Source of the DNA: Chitinophagaceae bacterium UBA5175
GTDB lineage: Bacteria > Bacteroidota > Bacteroidia > Chitinophagales > Chitinophagaceae
DNA: 15,198 nucleotides
Direction of reading: 5' to 3'
NCBI GenBank assembly: GCA_002413325.1
Contig: DHWT01000309.1
Location: forward strand, 13,201 to 28,398
Of the stretch, positions 6,979 to 14,019 are shown piece after piece. Every line of letters starts with the position of its first letter. Positions within the stretch are counted from its first letter, which is position 1. Below the pieces are notes generated by a model. That model saw only the letters and a program-made list of their open reading frames with translations. It made no database searches and was not told where the DNA came from. The position numbers and the translations under genes are program-made.

Positions 6979-7386
6979 ATGGCAAAAGCACAACAGGCTA
7001 CCAGCGCAAAAGCGGCAGCAAAAAAAAGAGTGGTTAAGGTAGATGCATACGGAGACGCGCATATTTCTGCAAGTTTCAATAACATCATCATCAGCATCAC
7101 CAACAAAAACGGCCAGCTCATTTCCTGGAGCAGCGCCGGTAAAATGGGTTTCAAAGGTTCCAAAAAAAATACGCCCTATGCTGCTCAAATGGCTTCTGCC
7201 GATGCAGCCAAGACAGCCCTGGATGCCGGACTGAAAAGAGTGGATGTTTTTGTAAAAGGTCCCGGGTCCGGAAGGGAAAGCGCCATCCGTTCCCTGGCCA
7301 ATAACGGAATCGAAGTAGTGATGATCAAGGACGTGACGCCATTGCCACACAATGGCTGCCGTCCTCCTAAGAAGAGAAGAGTTTAG
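6979..7386 (+). CDS. rpsK: Ribosomal protein uS11
   Basis: This 135-residue platform protein of the 30S subunit binds 16S rRNA near the mRNA exit channel. A basic Ala/Lys/Gln-rich N-terminus (MAKAQQATSAKAAAKKR) precedes the conserved core: ASFNNIIISITNKNGQLISWSSAGKMGFKGSKK, then VDVFVKGPGSGRESAIRSL and the end VTPLPHNGCRPPKKRRV. The length is normal. It begins 144 bases after rpsM, separated by a terminator, and 111 structured bases separate it from rpsD. No Shine-Dalgarno sequence precedes the ATG. Confidence 0.97.
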   Translation: MAKAQQATSAKAAAKKRVVKVDAYGDAHISASFNNIIISITNKNGQLISWSSAGKMGFKGSKKNTPYAAQMASADAAKTALDAGLKRVDVFVKGPGSGRESAIRSLANNGIEVVMIKDVTPLPHNGCRPPKKRRV

Positions 7387-7393
7387 TCGACAT

Positions 7394-7473
7394 CCGTCTG
7401 GGCTCTGCCTGGACGGTATTTATAATCAAGCTGGACGGGATTCCATTTTAAGATTTTTCATAATCCTGTCCGG
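7394..7473 (+). promoter_or_regulatory. Two-hairpin leader before rpsD (candidate S4 control element)
   Basis: Hairpin 1 (7394-7416) is a continuous 10-bp stem with two G.U pairs and a TCT loop. Hairpin 2 (7431-7473) is a 12-bp stem with two G.U pairs and a 19-base loop (7443-7461), ending 24 bases before the rpsD ATG. The 3' arm of hairpin 1 and the 5' arm of hairpin 2 share CTGGACGG (7409-7416 and 7431-7438). The outer arms can therefore pair with either copy, allowing alternative folds. S4 is a known autoregulator of its own mRNA in several phyla, so this is a plausible S4-responsive element. No T run follows, so control would be at translation. The structure was folded by hand. Confidence 0.55.
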
Positions 7474-7497
7474 GTACTCAAAAATCTAAAACATACT

Positions 7498-8103
7498 ATG
7501 GCACGTTACACCGGTCCAAAGACAAAGATTTGTCGAAAATTCGGAGAACCTATTTTAGGAAATGCAAAATGGCTGACCAAAACCAGCAATCCTCCCGGTC
7601 AGCATGGCGCCACCAAAAAGCGTAAAACGCTGGGAGAATATGCAATCCAGTTAAAAGAAAAACAGAAAGCGAAATACACATATGGTGTGCTGGAGCGGCA
7701 ATTCCGGAAGACTTTCGACGAAGCTTCCCGCAAAAAGGGCGTAACAGGTGAAAACCTGATCCGTCTGCTTGAATCCAGACTGGACAATACCGTATACCGT
7801 TTGGGTATCGCGATTTCCCGTCCGGGCGCCCGTCAGCTGGTATCTCATAAACATATTACCGTGAACGGTGAAGTGGTGAATGTGCCTTCCTACCAGCTCA
7901 AACCAGGAGACAGCATTGGTTTAAAACCTTCTTCACAGAGTAATGCCGGTATCACCAGCGCTGCCCGTGGAAAGAACAATAAGATCAACTGGCTCGACTG
8001 GAATGAAGCAGAAATGAAGGGAACTTTCATCGCTTATCCGGAGAGAGAAAGTATTCCTGAAAATATCAAGGAACAGCTGATCGTCGAATTGTATAGTAAA
8101 TAA
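7498..8103 (+). CDS. rpsD: Ribosomal protein uS4
   Basis: This 201-residue primary-binding 30S assembly protein is often also a translational repressor of its own operon. MARYTGPKTKICRKFGE and NPPGQHGATKKRKTLGEYAIQL at the N-terminus and an S4 RNA-binding domain at about 92-155 (SRLDNTVYRLGIAISRPGARQLVSHKHITVNG) identify it. Only one cysteine (Cys12) is found in the N-terminal region, so it is the zinc-free type. It is preceded by two strong hairpins and followed after 38 bases by rpoA. No Shine-Dalgarno sequence is present (AAAATCTAAAACATACT before the ATG). Confidence 0.97.
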   Translation: MARYTGPKTKICRKFGEPILGNAKWLTKTSNPPGQHGATKKRKTLGEYAIQLKEKQKAKYTYGVLERQFRKTFDEASRKKGVTGENLIRLLESRLDNTVYRLGIAISRPGARQLVSHKHITVNGEVVNVPSYQLKPGDSIGLKPSSQSNAGITSAARGKNNKINWLDWNEAEMKGTFIAYPERESIPENIKEQLIVELYSK

Positions 8104-8141
8104 CCGCACGCATTCATCATTCGTAAATCGAAAATTTAAAT

Positions 8142-9137
8142 ATGGCCATTTTAAATTTCCAGAAACCAGACAAAATCATACTTCAAAAAGCGACTGATTT
8201 CGAAGCACAATTCGAATTCAAACCTTTGGAGCCGGGTTACGGTGTAACCATTGGGAATGCCCTTCGCCGGGTATTGCTCAATTCTTTGGAAGGATATGCG
8301 ATCATCGGCGTAAAAATCGAAGGAGCAGATCACGAATTCGCAACGCTGAAGGGGGTTACAGAAGACGTGGTTGAAATTATTCTGAATCTGAAGCAGGTGC
8401 GTTTCAAAAAGAAGGTGGACCATGAAGTGGCCCAGGAAAAAATTACACTCAGCCTGAAAAATAAAACCGAATTCACCGCGGCAACGATTGGCGACGCATT
8501 GCCGAGCTTTGAAGTGATGAATCCGGGACTGCTCATTTGTACTATGGACGCTTCTGCCCGTGTAGATATTGAGATTACCATCGGTAAGGGTCGTGGATAT
8601 GTGCCTGCTGAAGATAACAAACCGAAAGATGCCCCATTCGGGTACATTCCGACGGATGCGATTTTCACACCGATCAAGAACGTGCGGTATTCCATTGAAA
8701 ATACCCGTGTGGAGCAGAGAACGGATTTCGAAAAACTATTGATGGAAGTTTCTACCGATGGTACCATCCATCCGGAAGAAGCCGTGAAACAGGCTTCCCG
8801 AATCCTGATCCAGCACCTGATGATCATCACAGACGAAAACATTACTTTCGATAATAAGGAAGAAAAGAAGGAAGACCTTGTGGATGAGCAGACCCTGCAG
8901 TTACGTAAAGTGCTGAAGACACCCCTGGAAGACCTGGACCTTTCTGTAAGAGCGTTTAACTGCCTGAAAGCAGCTAAGATCAACAGCCTGAGCGAACTGG
9001 TTACCTACGAACAGGAAGACCTTATGAAATTCCGGAATTTCGGTCAGAAATCACTGGCTGAAATTGAACAGGTATTGCATGAAAGGGGCCTGCACTTTGG
9101 TATGGATCTTTCGAAACTTAAATTAGACGACGAATAA
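8142..9137 (+). CDS. rpoA: RNA polymerase alpha subunit
   Basis: This 331-residue alpha subunit seeds assembly of RNA polymerase and contacts DNA and activators. The N-terminal domain (about 1-235) carries FEFKPLEPGYGVTIGNALRRVLLNSLEG and KGRGYVPA. The C-terminal domain (about 262-325) carries LSVRAFNCLKAAKINSLSEL and FRNFGQKSLAEIEQVLHERGL. The DNA-binding determinants Arg265, Asn268, Cys269, Gly296, Lys298 and Ser299 of E. coli correspond here to Arg270, Asn273, Cys274, Gly301, Lys303 and Ser304. The start is fixed by MAILNFQKPDKI. It sits in the usual place between rpsD and rplQ. Confidence 0.98.
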   Translation: MAILNFQKPDKIILQKATDFEAQFEFKPLEPGYGVTIGNALRRVLLNSLEGYAIIGVKIEGADHEFATLKGVTEDVVEIILNLKQVRFKKKVDHEVAQEKITLSLKNKTEFTAATIGDALPSFEVMNPGLLICTMDASARVDIEITIGKGRGYVPAEDNKPKDAPFGYIPTDAIFTPIKNVRYSIENTRVEQRTDFEKLLMEVSTDGTIHPEEAVKQASRILIQHLMIITDENITFDNKEEKKEDLVDEQTLQLRKVLKTPLEDLDLSVRAFNCLKAAKINSLSELVTYEQEDLMKFRNFGQKSLAEIEQVLHERGLHFGMDLSKLKLDDE

Positions 9138-9145
9138 ATAATTAG

Positions 9146-9206
9146 AAAATTTTTGGATTTGGGGATTTGGAAATGAATTCTCAAATCCTCAAATTCCCAA
9201 ATTTTT
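9146..9206. repeat. Long AT-rich inverted repeat with 8-base periodic arms
   Basis: The left arm (9146-9169) pairs with the right arm (9182-9206) at about 20 of 24 positions around a short EcoRI-like centre (GAATTC). Each arm is itself periodic: GGATTTGG occurs twice in tandem on the left, and CAAATCC/CAAATTCC-type units recur on the right. It lies wholly between rpoA and rplQ. It resembles intergenic repeats I recall from Bacteroidota genomes. It does not have the form of an intrinsic terminator. Confidence 0.65.
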
Positions 9207-9212
9207 AAATCA

Positions 9213-9239
9213 CCCTGTAATTCCTGACACGGTACAGGG
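9213..9239 (+). promoter_or_regulatory. Hairpin directly upstream of rplQ
   Basis: CCCTGTA (9213-9219) and TACAGGG (9233-9239) form a perfect 7-bp stem around a 13-base loop, ending 15 bases before the rplQ ATG. No T run follows. Its place in the leader suggests control of translation, possibly by a ribosomal protein. Confidence 0.45.
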
Positions 9240-9254
9240 CTAAACTAAAACGTC

Positions 9255-9764
9255 ATGCGTCACGGAGACAAAATCAAGAACCTCGGCAGAACCGCCTCCC
9301 ACCGGAGTGCCCTGCTCAGCAACCTGGCCGGCCAGCTGATCACACACAAGAGGATCGTTACGACTCTTGCCAAGGCCAAAGCGCTCAGAACTTTTATTGA
9401 ACCCCTGATCACAAAAGCAAAGGAAAACACCACGCACCAGCGCCGGGTGGTATTCAGCTATCTACAGGACAAGGAAGCGGTTCATGAACTTTTTGGAACG
9501 GTGGCTGAAAAAATTGCCGGGCGCCCGGGTGGTTATACCCGTATCATTAAACTGGGTATGAGGTCCGGGGATGCTGCCGAAACAGCCCTGATTGAACTGG
9601 TGGATTTCAATGATATCTACGGAAAAGGAAAGGGTGAAGCCAAAGAAGCCGGAAAGAGAACCCGCCGTGCAGGAGGAAAAAAGAAGGCCGGTGAAAAAGC
9701 CGGGGCGGATTCAACTGCCCCAGCCGAAAAATCAGAACCTAAGGAAGAAAAACCAGCAGAATAA
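9255..9764 (+). CDS. rplQ: Ribosomal protein bL17 with C-terminal tail
   Basis: This protein of the 50S exit-tunnel region has the family signature MRHGDKIKNLGRTASHRSALLSNLAGQLI, then RIVTTLAKAKALR and RPGGYTRIIKLGMRSGDAAETALIELVD. The core takes about 118 residues, as usual. Residues 125-169 form a low-complexity tail, first basic (GKRTRRAGGKKKAG) and then acidic (EKSEPKEEKPAE), probably disordered. The start is fixed by MRHG. It is the last gene of the segment and is followed by a strong terminator. Confidence 0.97.
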   Translation: MRHGDKIKNLGRTASHRSALLSNLAGQLITHKRIVTTLAKAKALRTFIEPLITKAKENTTHQRRVVFSYLQDKEAVHELFGTVAEKIAGRPGGYTRIIKLGMRSGDAAETALIELVDFNDIYGKGKGEAKEAGKRTRRAGGKKKAGEKAGADSTAPAEKSEPKEEKPAE

Positions 9765-9791
9765 GGTGACCGGCCGTTATGATATTCACAG

Positions 9792-9819
9792 AGCAGGACC
9801 GATTCGGTTCTGCTTTTTT
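9792..9819 (+). terminator. Intrinsic terminator ending the ribosomal segment
   Basis: AGCAGGACCG (9792-9801) pairs with CGGTTCTGCT (9805-9814), a 10-bp stem with one G.U pair and an ATT loop, followed by T9814-9819. It lies 27 bases after rplQ and before carA. Confidence 0.92.
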
Positions 9820-9952
9820 ATTTCTTTTATTCATAGGGTGGAAATGCGGGTATGCAGAGGCAAACCCGGCCATGTTGAGAACCGGGAATTTCTGTTGATA
9901 ATTTTCACGTTTCCACATTCCCATGTCTTCGGATTTTCACATAATTAAATGC

Positions 9953-9960
9953 TTTCTTTG
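9953..9960 (+). promoter_or_regulatory. Weak -7 element for carA
   Basis: TTTCTTTG differs from TAnnTTTG at one position and ends 15 bases before the carA ATG. A TTCG lies 21 bases upstream, a poor -33. The rest of the 9820-9975 gap shows nothing I can name. Confidence 0.3.
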
Positions 9961-9975
9961 CAAAATATTTAAGAT

Positions 9976-11082
9976 ATGCCAACATTACTCCTTCAAAAAC
10001 CCGCCATACTCCTTCTTCAGGACGGATCAGTTCATCACGGAAAAGCATTTGGGAAAACCGGGACGACTTCCGGGGAAATCTGTTTCAATACCGGGATGAC
10101 TGGCTACCAGGAAGTTTTTACTGACCCCAGTTATTTTGGACAGGTGCTGATCATGAATAGCGTACATATCGGTAATTATGGGGTAAAGGATGAAGATGTG
10201 GAATCTGACGGTGTCAAGATCCGCGGGCTAATCGGGCGCAACCTGGCAGAACAATTTTCCCGCATCCAGGCCAGGGGTTCCCTCGATGAATACTTAAAGG
10301 CGAACCAGGTAGTTTGTATCGAAGGGGTGGATACCCGGGCTCTGGTCACCCATGTACGCCGGAAGGGAGCTATGAACTGTATCATTTCTTCTGAAATCCT
10401 GGAGGTAAATGAATTGAAAAAGCAACTGGGTTCTGTGCCTGATATGGATGGATTGGAACTGGCCTCCGCTGTTTCCACCAAAAAATCCTATGAAACCGGC
10501 AACCCGGAGTCCCCCGTCCGAATCGCCGTTCTGGATTACGGGGTTAAAAAAAATATTGTTCATTGTATGGTTGAAAGAGGGGCATTTGTAAAGGTATTCC
10601 CTGCCAGAACCGGGCTTCATACCCTGAAGGAATTTAAACCCTCCGGTTATTTTCTCTCCAACGGACCCGGAGATCCGGCCGCAATGGACTATGCCGTGGA
10701 AACCGTAAAAGAGATTCTCAGGGAAGAAAAGCCCTTGTTTGGCATTTGCCTCGGACACCAGCTGCTGGCCCTGGCCAAGGGGATACCCACTTTTAAAATG
10801 CATCATGGTCACCGGGGCCTGAATCACCCGGTAAAAAATCTGGTTACCGGTAAATGTGAGATCACTACGCAAAACCATGGATTTGGCGTGGATCCGGTAT
10901 CCGTCAGGAAGAATCCCGAAGTGGAAGTAACCCATGTAAACCTCAATGATGATTCCATAGAAGGTATCCGGCTCAAAAACCGCCCGGTATTTTCCGTGCA
11001 ATACCATCCGGAGGCAACCCCGGGTCCCCATGACAGCCGCTATCTCTTCGATGAATTCATCGACCTGCTTAAAAAGGCCTAA
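9976..11082 (+). CDS. carA: Carbamoyl-phosphate synthase small subunit
   Basis: This 368-residue subunit hydrolyses glutamine and passes ammonia to CarB for carbamoyl phosphate, the precursor of pyrimidines and arginine. The N-terminal half carries GEICFNTGMTGYQEVFTDPSY and GLIGRNLAE. The class I glutamine amidotransferase half carries FLSNGPGDP (227-234), FGICLGHQLLA with nucleophile Cys258, TTQNHGFGVD, and VQYHPEATPGPHDS with His344 and Glu346. The triad is intact. carB does not follow in this window, so the partner must be encoded elsewhere. rplQ upstream of carA is an arrangement I know from other Bacteroidota. Confidence 0.97.
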   Translation: MPTLLLQKPAILLLQDGSVHHGKAFGKTGTTSGEICFNTGMTGYQEVFTDPSYFGQVLIMNSVHIGNYGVKDEDVESDGVKIRGLIGRNLAEQFSRIQARGSLDEYLKANQVVCIEGVDTRALVTHVRRKGAMNCIISSEILEVNELKKQLGSVPDMDGLELASAVSTKKSYETGNPESPVRIAVLDYGVKKNIVHCMVERGAFVKVFPARTGLHTLKEFKPSGYFLSNGPGDPAAMDYAVETVKEILREEKPLFGICLGHQLLALAKGIPTFKMHHGHRGLNHPVKNLVTGKCEITTQNHGFGVDPVSVRKNPEVEVTHVNLNDDSIEGIRLKNRPVFSVQYHPEATPGPHDSRYLFDEFIDLLKKA

Positions 11083-11212
11083 GGCTCAGGACTTAAAGCC
11101 TCAAAAAATTTTCAATATTGCGATTTCCTGGAACAGGATTCGGTCATCTGTCAGTCGTTAGCTGATGTCCAAAGACGGATACAGATTTGTCTGAATTAAA
11201 AAAGCGGGTTGC

Positions 11213-11238
11213 TTTAGGCCTGAAGCATTAGGCCTAAA
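11213..11238. promoter_or_regulatory. Inverted repeat (candidate operator) upstream of glmM
   Basis: TTTAGGCCT (11213-11221) and AGGCCTAAA (11230-11238) are perfect 9-bp inverted arms separated by 8 bases; TTAGGCCT also reads as a direct repeat 14 bases apart. It ends 4 bases before a TATTTTTG -7 element and covers the -33 position. Its place suits a dimeric regulator, though a transcript crossing it from upstream could also form a hairpin. Confidence 0.5.
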
Positions 11239-11242
11239 ACCG

Positions 11243-11250
11243 TATTTTTG
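11243..11250 (+). promoter_or_regulatory. -7 element for glmM
   Basis: TATTTTTG matches TAnnTTTG, 22 bases before the GTG start. No TTG lies at the expected -33 distance, which is occupied by the inverted repeat at 11213-11238. The missing -33 and the dyad together could mean that transcription depends on an activator. Confidence 0.45.
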
Positions 11251-11272
11251 CGGTCTAATAAACCTCATCTTC

Positions 11273-12655
11273 GTGGCATTGATAAAGAGTATTTCAGGTA
11301 TCAGGGGAACAATCGGCGGTAAACCCGGTGAGAACCTGACCCCTTTGGATATCGTGAAGTTTTCAGCGGCATTCGGCACCTGGATTAAAGAATCCGTTTC
11401 CCATTCCAAAAAAATAGTTATCGGAAGGGACGGACGTATCAGCGGTGAAATGGTACGAAACCTCGTGGTAAGCACGCTGACCGGTCTCGGCCTGGATATA
11501 CATGATCTGGGATTGTCCACCACACCAACGGTGGAAATGGCCGTCCTGGGGGAGAAAGCGGCCGGTGGCATCATCATCACTGCCAGCCATAATGGAAAAG
11601 AATGGAACGCCCTCAAATTACTCAACAGCGCAGGAGAATTTATCAATTCTGAGAACGGACTGTTGATCCTGGAAAAAGCGGCCAAAGACGCTTATACGTT
11701 TGCGCCGGTTGACAGACTTGGAACCTATTCGGTAGACAACAGTTACCTGTATAAACATGTCCAGGCGGTTGTGGACTATCCGCTGATCGACCTGCCTGCC
11801 ATTCGCGGCAAACATTTTAAGGTGGTGGTAGATACTATTAATTCCACCGGCGCCTTGTTCATCCCACCTTTACTGAAAGCCCTGGGCATTGAAAATATCC
11901 GTTTGCTGAATGAAGAAGTAAACGGGCAATTCGCCCATAATCCCGAACCGCTTCCGGAAAACCTGGCCGCACTGAGCGCGGAGGTTAAAAAATCCGGGGC
12001 CGACCTGGGTATAGCCGTGGATCCGGACGTGGACAGACTTTGTTTTGTTTGTGAAGACGGGACCATGTTCGGGGAAGAATTTACCTTGGTGGCTGTTGCC
12101 GATTATGTGCTTTCACAGAAACCGGGCAATACGGTGAGCAATATGAGCAGCACCAAAGCACTCAAAGAAATTACATTGAAACACGGAGGGAACTATTTTC
12201 CCTCAGCCGTAGGAGAGGTGAATGTGGTAAATAAAATGAAGGAAGTACAAGCCGTTATCGGGGGCGAGGGAAATGGGGGCATTATCGTGCCGGACCTGCA
12301 CTATGGAAGGGATGCGCTGATCGGTATCGGATTGTTTCTGAGTGCCCTGGCCCGTCATAAAAACGGCATGCGTTCTTTCAGATCCAAATATCCCGACTAT
12401 TTCATCTCCAAGAATAAAATAGAACTGGAGAAAAGTGTTGACGTCGAAAAATTATTTGAGCAGATAAAAACAAAATATAAAAATCACCCAGCAAATACGG
12501 AAGACGGTTTGAAAATCGAATTTGATGAAGACTGGGTACATCTCCGCACTTCCAATACCGAACCCATCATCCGCATCTATGCGGAGAGTAATTTTGAAAC
12601 AACTGCGAACAATATTGCCAGACGTCTGATGAAAGACATCCAGGAGTTTATTTAA
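11273..12655 (+). CDS. glmM: Phosphoglucosamine mutase
   Basis: This 460-residue alpha-D-phosphohexomutase most likely converts glucosamine 6-phosphate to glucosamine 1-phosphate for peptidoglycan and lipopolysaccharide precursors. Landmarks are SISGIRGT at the N-terminus, the phosphoserine loop TASHN (Ser105), the metal loop DPDVDR (Asp250, Asp252, Asp254), the sugar loop GEGNGG (331-336) and the phosphate-binding RTSNTEP (425-431). The GEGNGG form differs from GEQSGH of E. coli GlmM and is shared with some phosphomannomutases, so substrate choice is inferred. The start is GTG, fixed by GTG-GCA-TTG-ATA (MALI). Four bases separate an upstream dyad from the -7 element. The cysteine desulfurase follows after 24 bases. 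Confidence 0.9.
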   Translation: MALIKSISGIRGTIGGKPGENLTPLDIVKFSAAFGTWIKESVSHSKKIVIGRDGRISGEMVRNLVVSTLTGLGLDIHDLGLSTTPTVEMAVLGEKAAGGIIITASHNGKEWNALKLLNSAGEFINSENGLLILEKAAKDAYTFAPVDRLGTYSVDNSYLYKHVQAVVDYPLIDLPAIRGKHFKVVVDTINSTGALFIPPLLKALGIENIRLLNEEVNGQFAHNPEPLPENLAALSAEVKKSGADLGIAVDPDVDRLCFVCEDGTMFGEEFTLVAVADYVLSQKPGNTVSNMSSTKALKEITLKHGGNYFPSAVGEVNVVNKMKEVQAVIGGEGNGGIIVPDLHYGRDALIGIGLFLSALARHKNGMRSFRSKYPDYFISKNKIELEKSVDVEKLFEQIKTKYKNHPANTEDGLKIEFDEDWVHLRTSNTEPIIRIYAESNFETTANNIARRLMKDIQEFI

Positions 12656-12679
12656 ATTCCCTTTAAATTTTTTGCGCAG

Positions 12680-13807
12680 ATGGAAAGAATTTATTTTGAC
12701 AACGCGGCGACGACACCGCTGGACCCGGCAGTGCTGGATACGATGTTACCTTTCCTGACGGAAAAATTCGGGAATCCTTCTTCCATTTATTCTTATGGAA
12801 GGGAAAGCAGAATGGCCATTGAACAGGCCAGAAAAACTGTGGCCCGGTTACTGCATGCCCATCCGGCGGAAATTTTTTTTACCAGCGGCGGAACAGAAAG
12901 CAGTAATGCAGCCATCCGGGCAGCCGTGCAGGACCTGGGCTGTCGCCATATCATCAGTTCACCCCTTGAACATCATGCCACCCTGCATACCATTTCATAT
13001 TACCAGGAACGAGGGGAAGCAAAACTTCATTTTTTGAATGTGCTTCCGGATGGTCATCTGGATCTGGATCAGCTGGACGGCCTGCTGGATCGTATTGGCG
13101 AAAGAACACTGGTTTCCCTGATGCATGCCAACAATGAAACCGGGAACCTGCTGGATATTCACCGGGTTGCCGCCATCTGTAAAAAACATCATGCCATCTT
13201 TCATTCCGATACCGTACAGACGCTGGGTCATTATGCATTTGACCTGGGCAGTCTGCCCGTGCATTTTATCACCGGGGCTTCCCATAAATTCCATGGGCCC
13301 AAAGGGGCAGGATTACTATATATTAATGAGCAAATTAAGGTCAAACCTTTTATCCAGGGCGGATCACAGGAACGTAATATGCGGGCAGGCACTGAAAACC
13401 TGTACGGCATCGTAGGATTCGCCAAAGCTTTAGAACTGGCAACGGAAAGAATGGAGGACGACAGCAAATATATTAATGACCTGAGGATCTACATGGCGGA
13501 AGCATTGAAAAAAGCGTTCCCTGATGTAAAATGGAATGGCGATGTTTTTGGTAGATCCCTGTACACTATTTTAAGTGTCAGTTTCCCGAAAACTGAAAAA
13601 TCAGATATGTTATTGTTCAACCTCGATATCAATCATATCTGTGCTTCCGGCGGCAGCGCCTGCACAAGTGGTGCCCAGCAGGGTTCCCATGTGATCCGGG
13701 CCATGTATCCCGACTCGGACCGCGCTACGGTCCGTTTTTCATTCAGCCGGCATAATACCAGGAAGGAAGTGGACGAAGTGGTAAATAAATTGGAATCACT
13801 GGTTTAG
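12680..13807 (+). CDS. Cysteine desulfurase (NifS/IscS type)
   Basis: This 375-residue PLP-dependent enzyme removes sulfur from cysteine as a persulfide for Fe-S clusters, tRNA thiolation or cofactors. It shows IYFDNAATTPLDP, FFTSGGTESSNAAI, SPLEHHA (stacking His98), HSDTVQ (Asp177, Gln180), SHKFHGPKG with the PLP lysine Lys203, and GGSACTSGAQQGSHV with the nucleophile Cys328. The active site is complete. No iscU, iscA, suf or mnmA gene is seen nearby, so its sulfur acceptor is unknown. It probably shares the glmM transcript, with a 24-base gap, and ends before a bidirectional terminator. Confidence 0.95.
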   Translation: MERIYFDNAATTPLDPAVLDTMLPFLTEKFGNPSSIYSYGRESRMAIEQARKTVARLLHAHPAEIFFTSGGTESSNAAIRAAVQDLGCRHIISSPLEHHATLHTISYYQERGEAKLHFLNVLPDGHLDLDQLDGLLDRIGERTLVSLMHANNETGNLLDIHRVAAICKKHHAIFHSDTVQTLGHYAFDLGSLPVHFITGASHKFHGPKGAGLLYINEQIKVKPFIQGGSQERNMRAGTENLYGIVGFAKALELATERMEDDSKYINDLRIYMAEALKKAFPDVKWNGDVFGRSLYTILSVSFPKTEKSDMLLFNLDINHICASGGSACTSGAQQGSHVIRAMYPDSDRATVRFSFSRHNTRKEVDEVVNKLESLV

Positions 13808-13819
13808 TGGGATGAAATA

Positions 13820-13850
13820 AAAAAATCCAGAAACTACGCTGGATCTTTTT
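13820..13850. terminator. Bidirectional terminator between convergent genes
   Basis: ATCCAG (13825-13830) pairs with CTGGAT (13839-13844) around an 8-base loop, flanked by A runs on the left and T13846-13850 on the right. On the minus strand the T run follows the stem directly, so it is the stronger direction. It would stop transcripts of the cysteine desulfurase from the left and of the T9SS gene from the right. Confidence 0.8.
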
Positions 13851-13967
13851 ATGTGTTTCAGTAAAAATTCTCGAAGGGATCAGATGGATCTTGGACCAAA
13901 AACGGGCTCTTCTTTTGCAAATTTACACCTATTATGATTCGGTTTTTCATTTCAATTTCAAAACTTT

Positions 13968-14019
13968 TTAACAGTATCCGTTTTTTTGAAATGTTAACAT
14001 TTTTTTCGGAACCTGTTAA
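13968..14019. other. Nested dyad over the end of the T9SS gene
   Basis: Outer arms 13968-13980 and 14007-14019 match at 11 of 13 positions (TTAACAG..TCCG and CGGA..CTGTTAA). They enclose T runs and a perfect 14-bp palindrome, AAATGTTAACATTT (13989-14002). The outer right arm covers the stop codon at 14016-14018. It may form the 3' end of the T9SS mRNA. The rest of the 13808-14015 gap holds the bidirectional terminator and a TAAATTTG on the minus strand (13925-13918). Confidence 0.5.

Noticed and set aside
8330..8983. 217-residue minus-strand ORF opposite rpoA
   Set aside because: A shadow of the conserved rpoA frame, rich in Ser and Arg with no motif.
10294..11031. 245-residue minus-strand ORF opposite carA
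   Set aside because: carA on the other strand has all family motifs and an intact triad; this frame has no recognisable domain.
11083..11125. Terminator after carA
   Set aside because: AGGCT/AGCCT form only a 5-bp stem with a 10-base loop, followed by A residues and not a T run.
11158..11685. 175-residue minus-strand ORF across the glmM 5' end
   Set aside because: It overlaps the conserved N-terminus of glmM and the promoter region and has no recognised domain.
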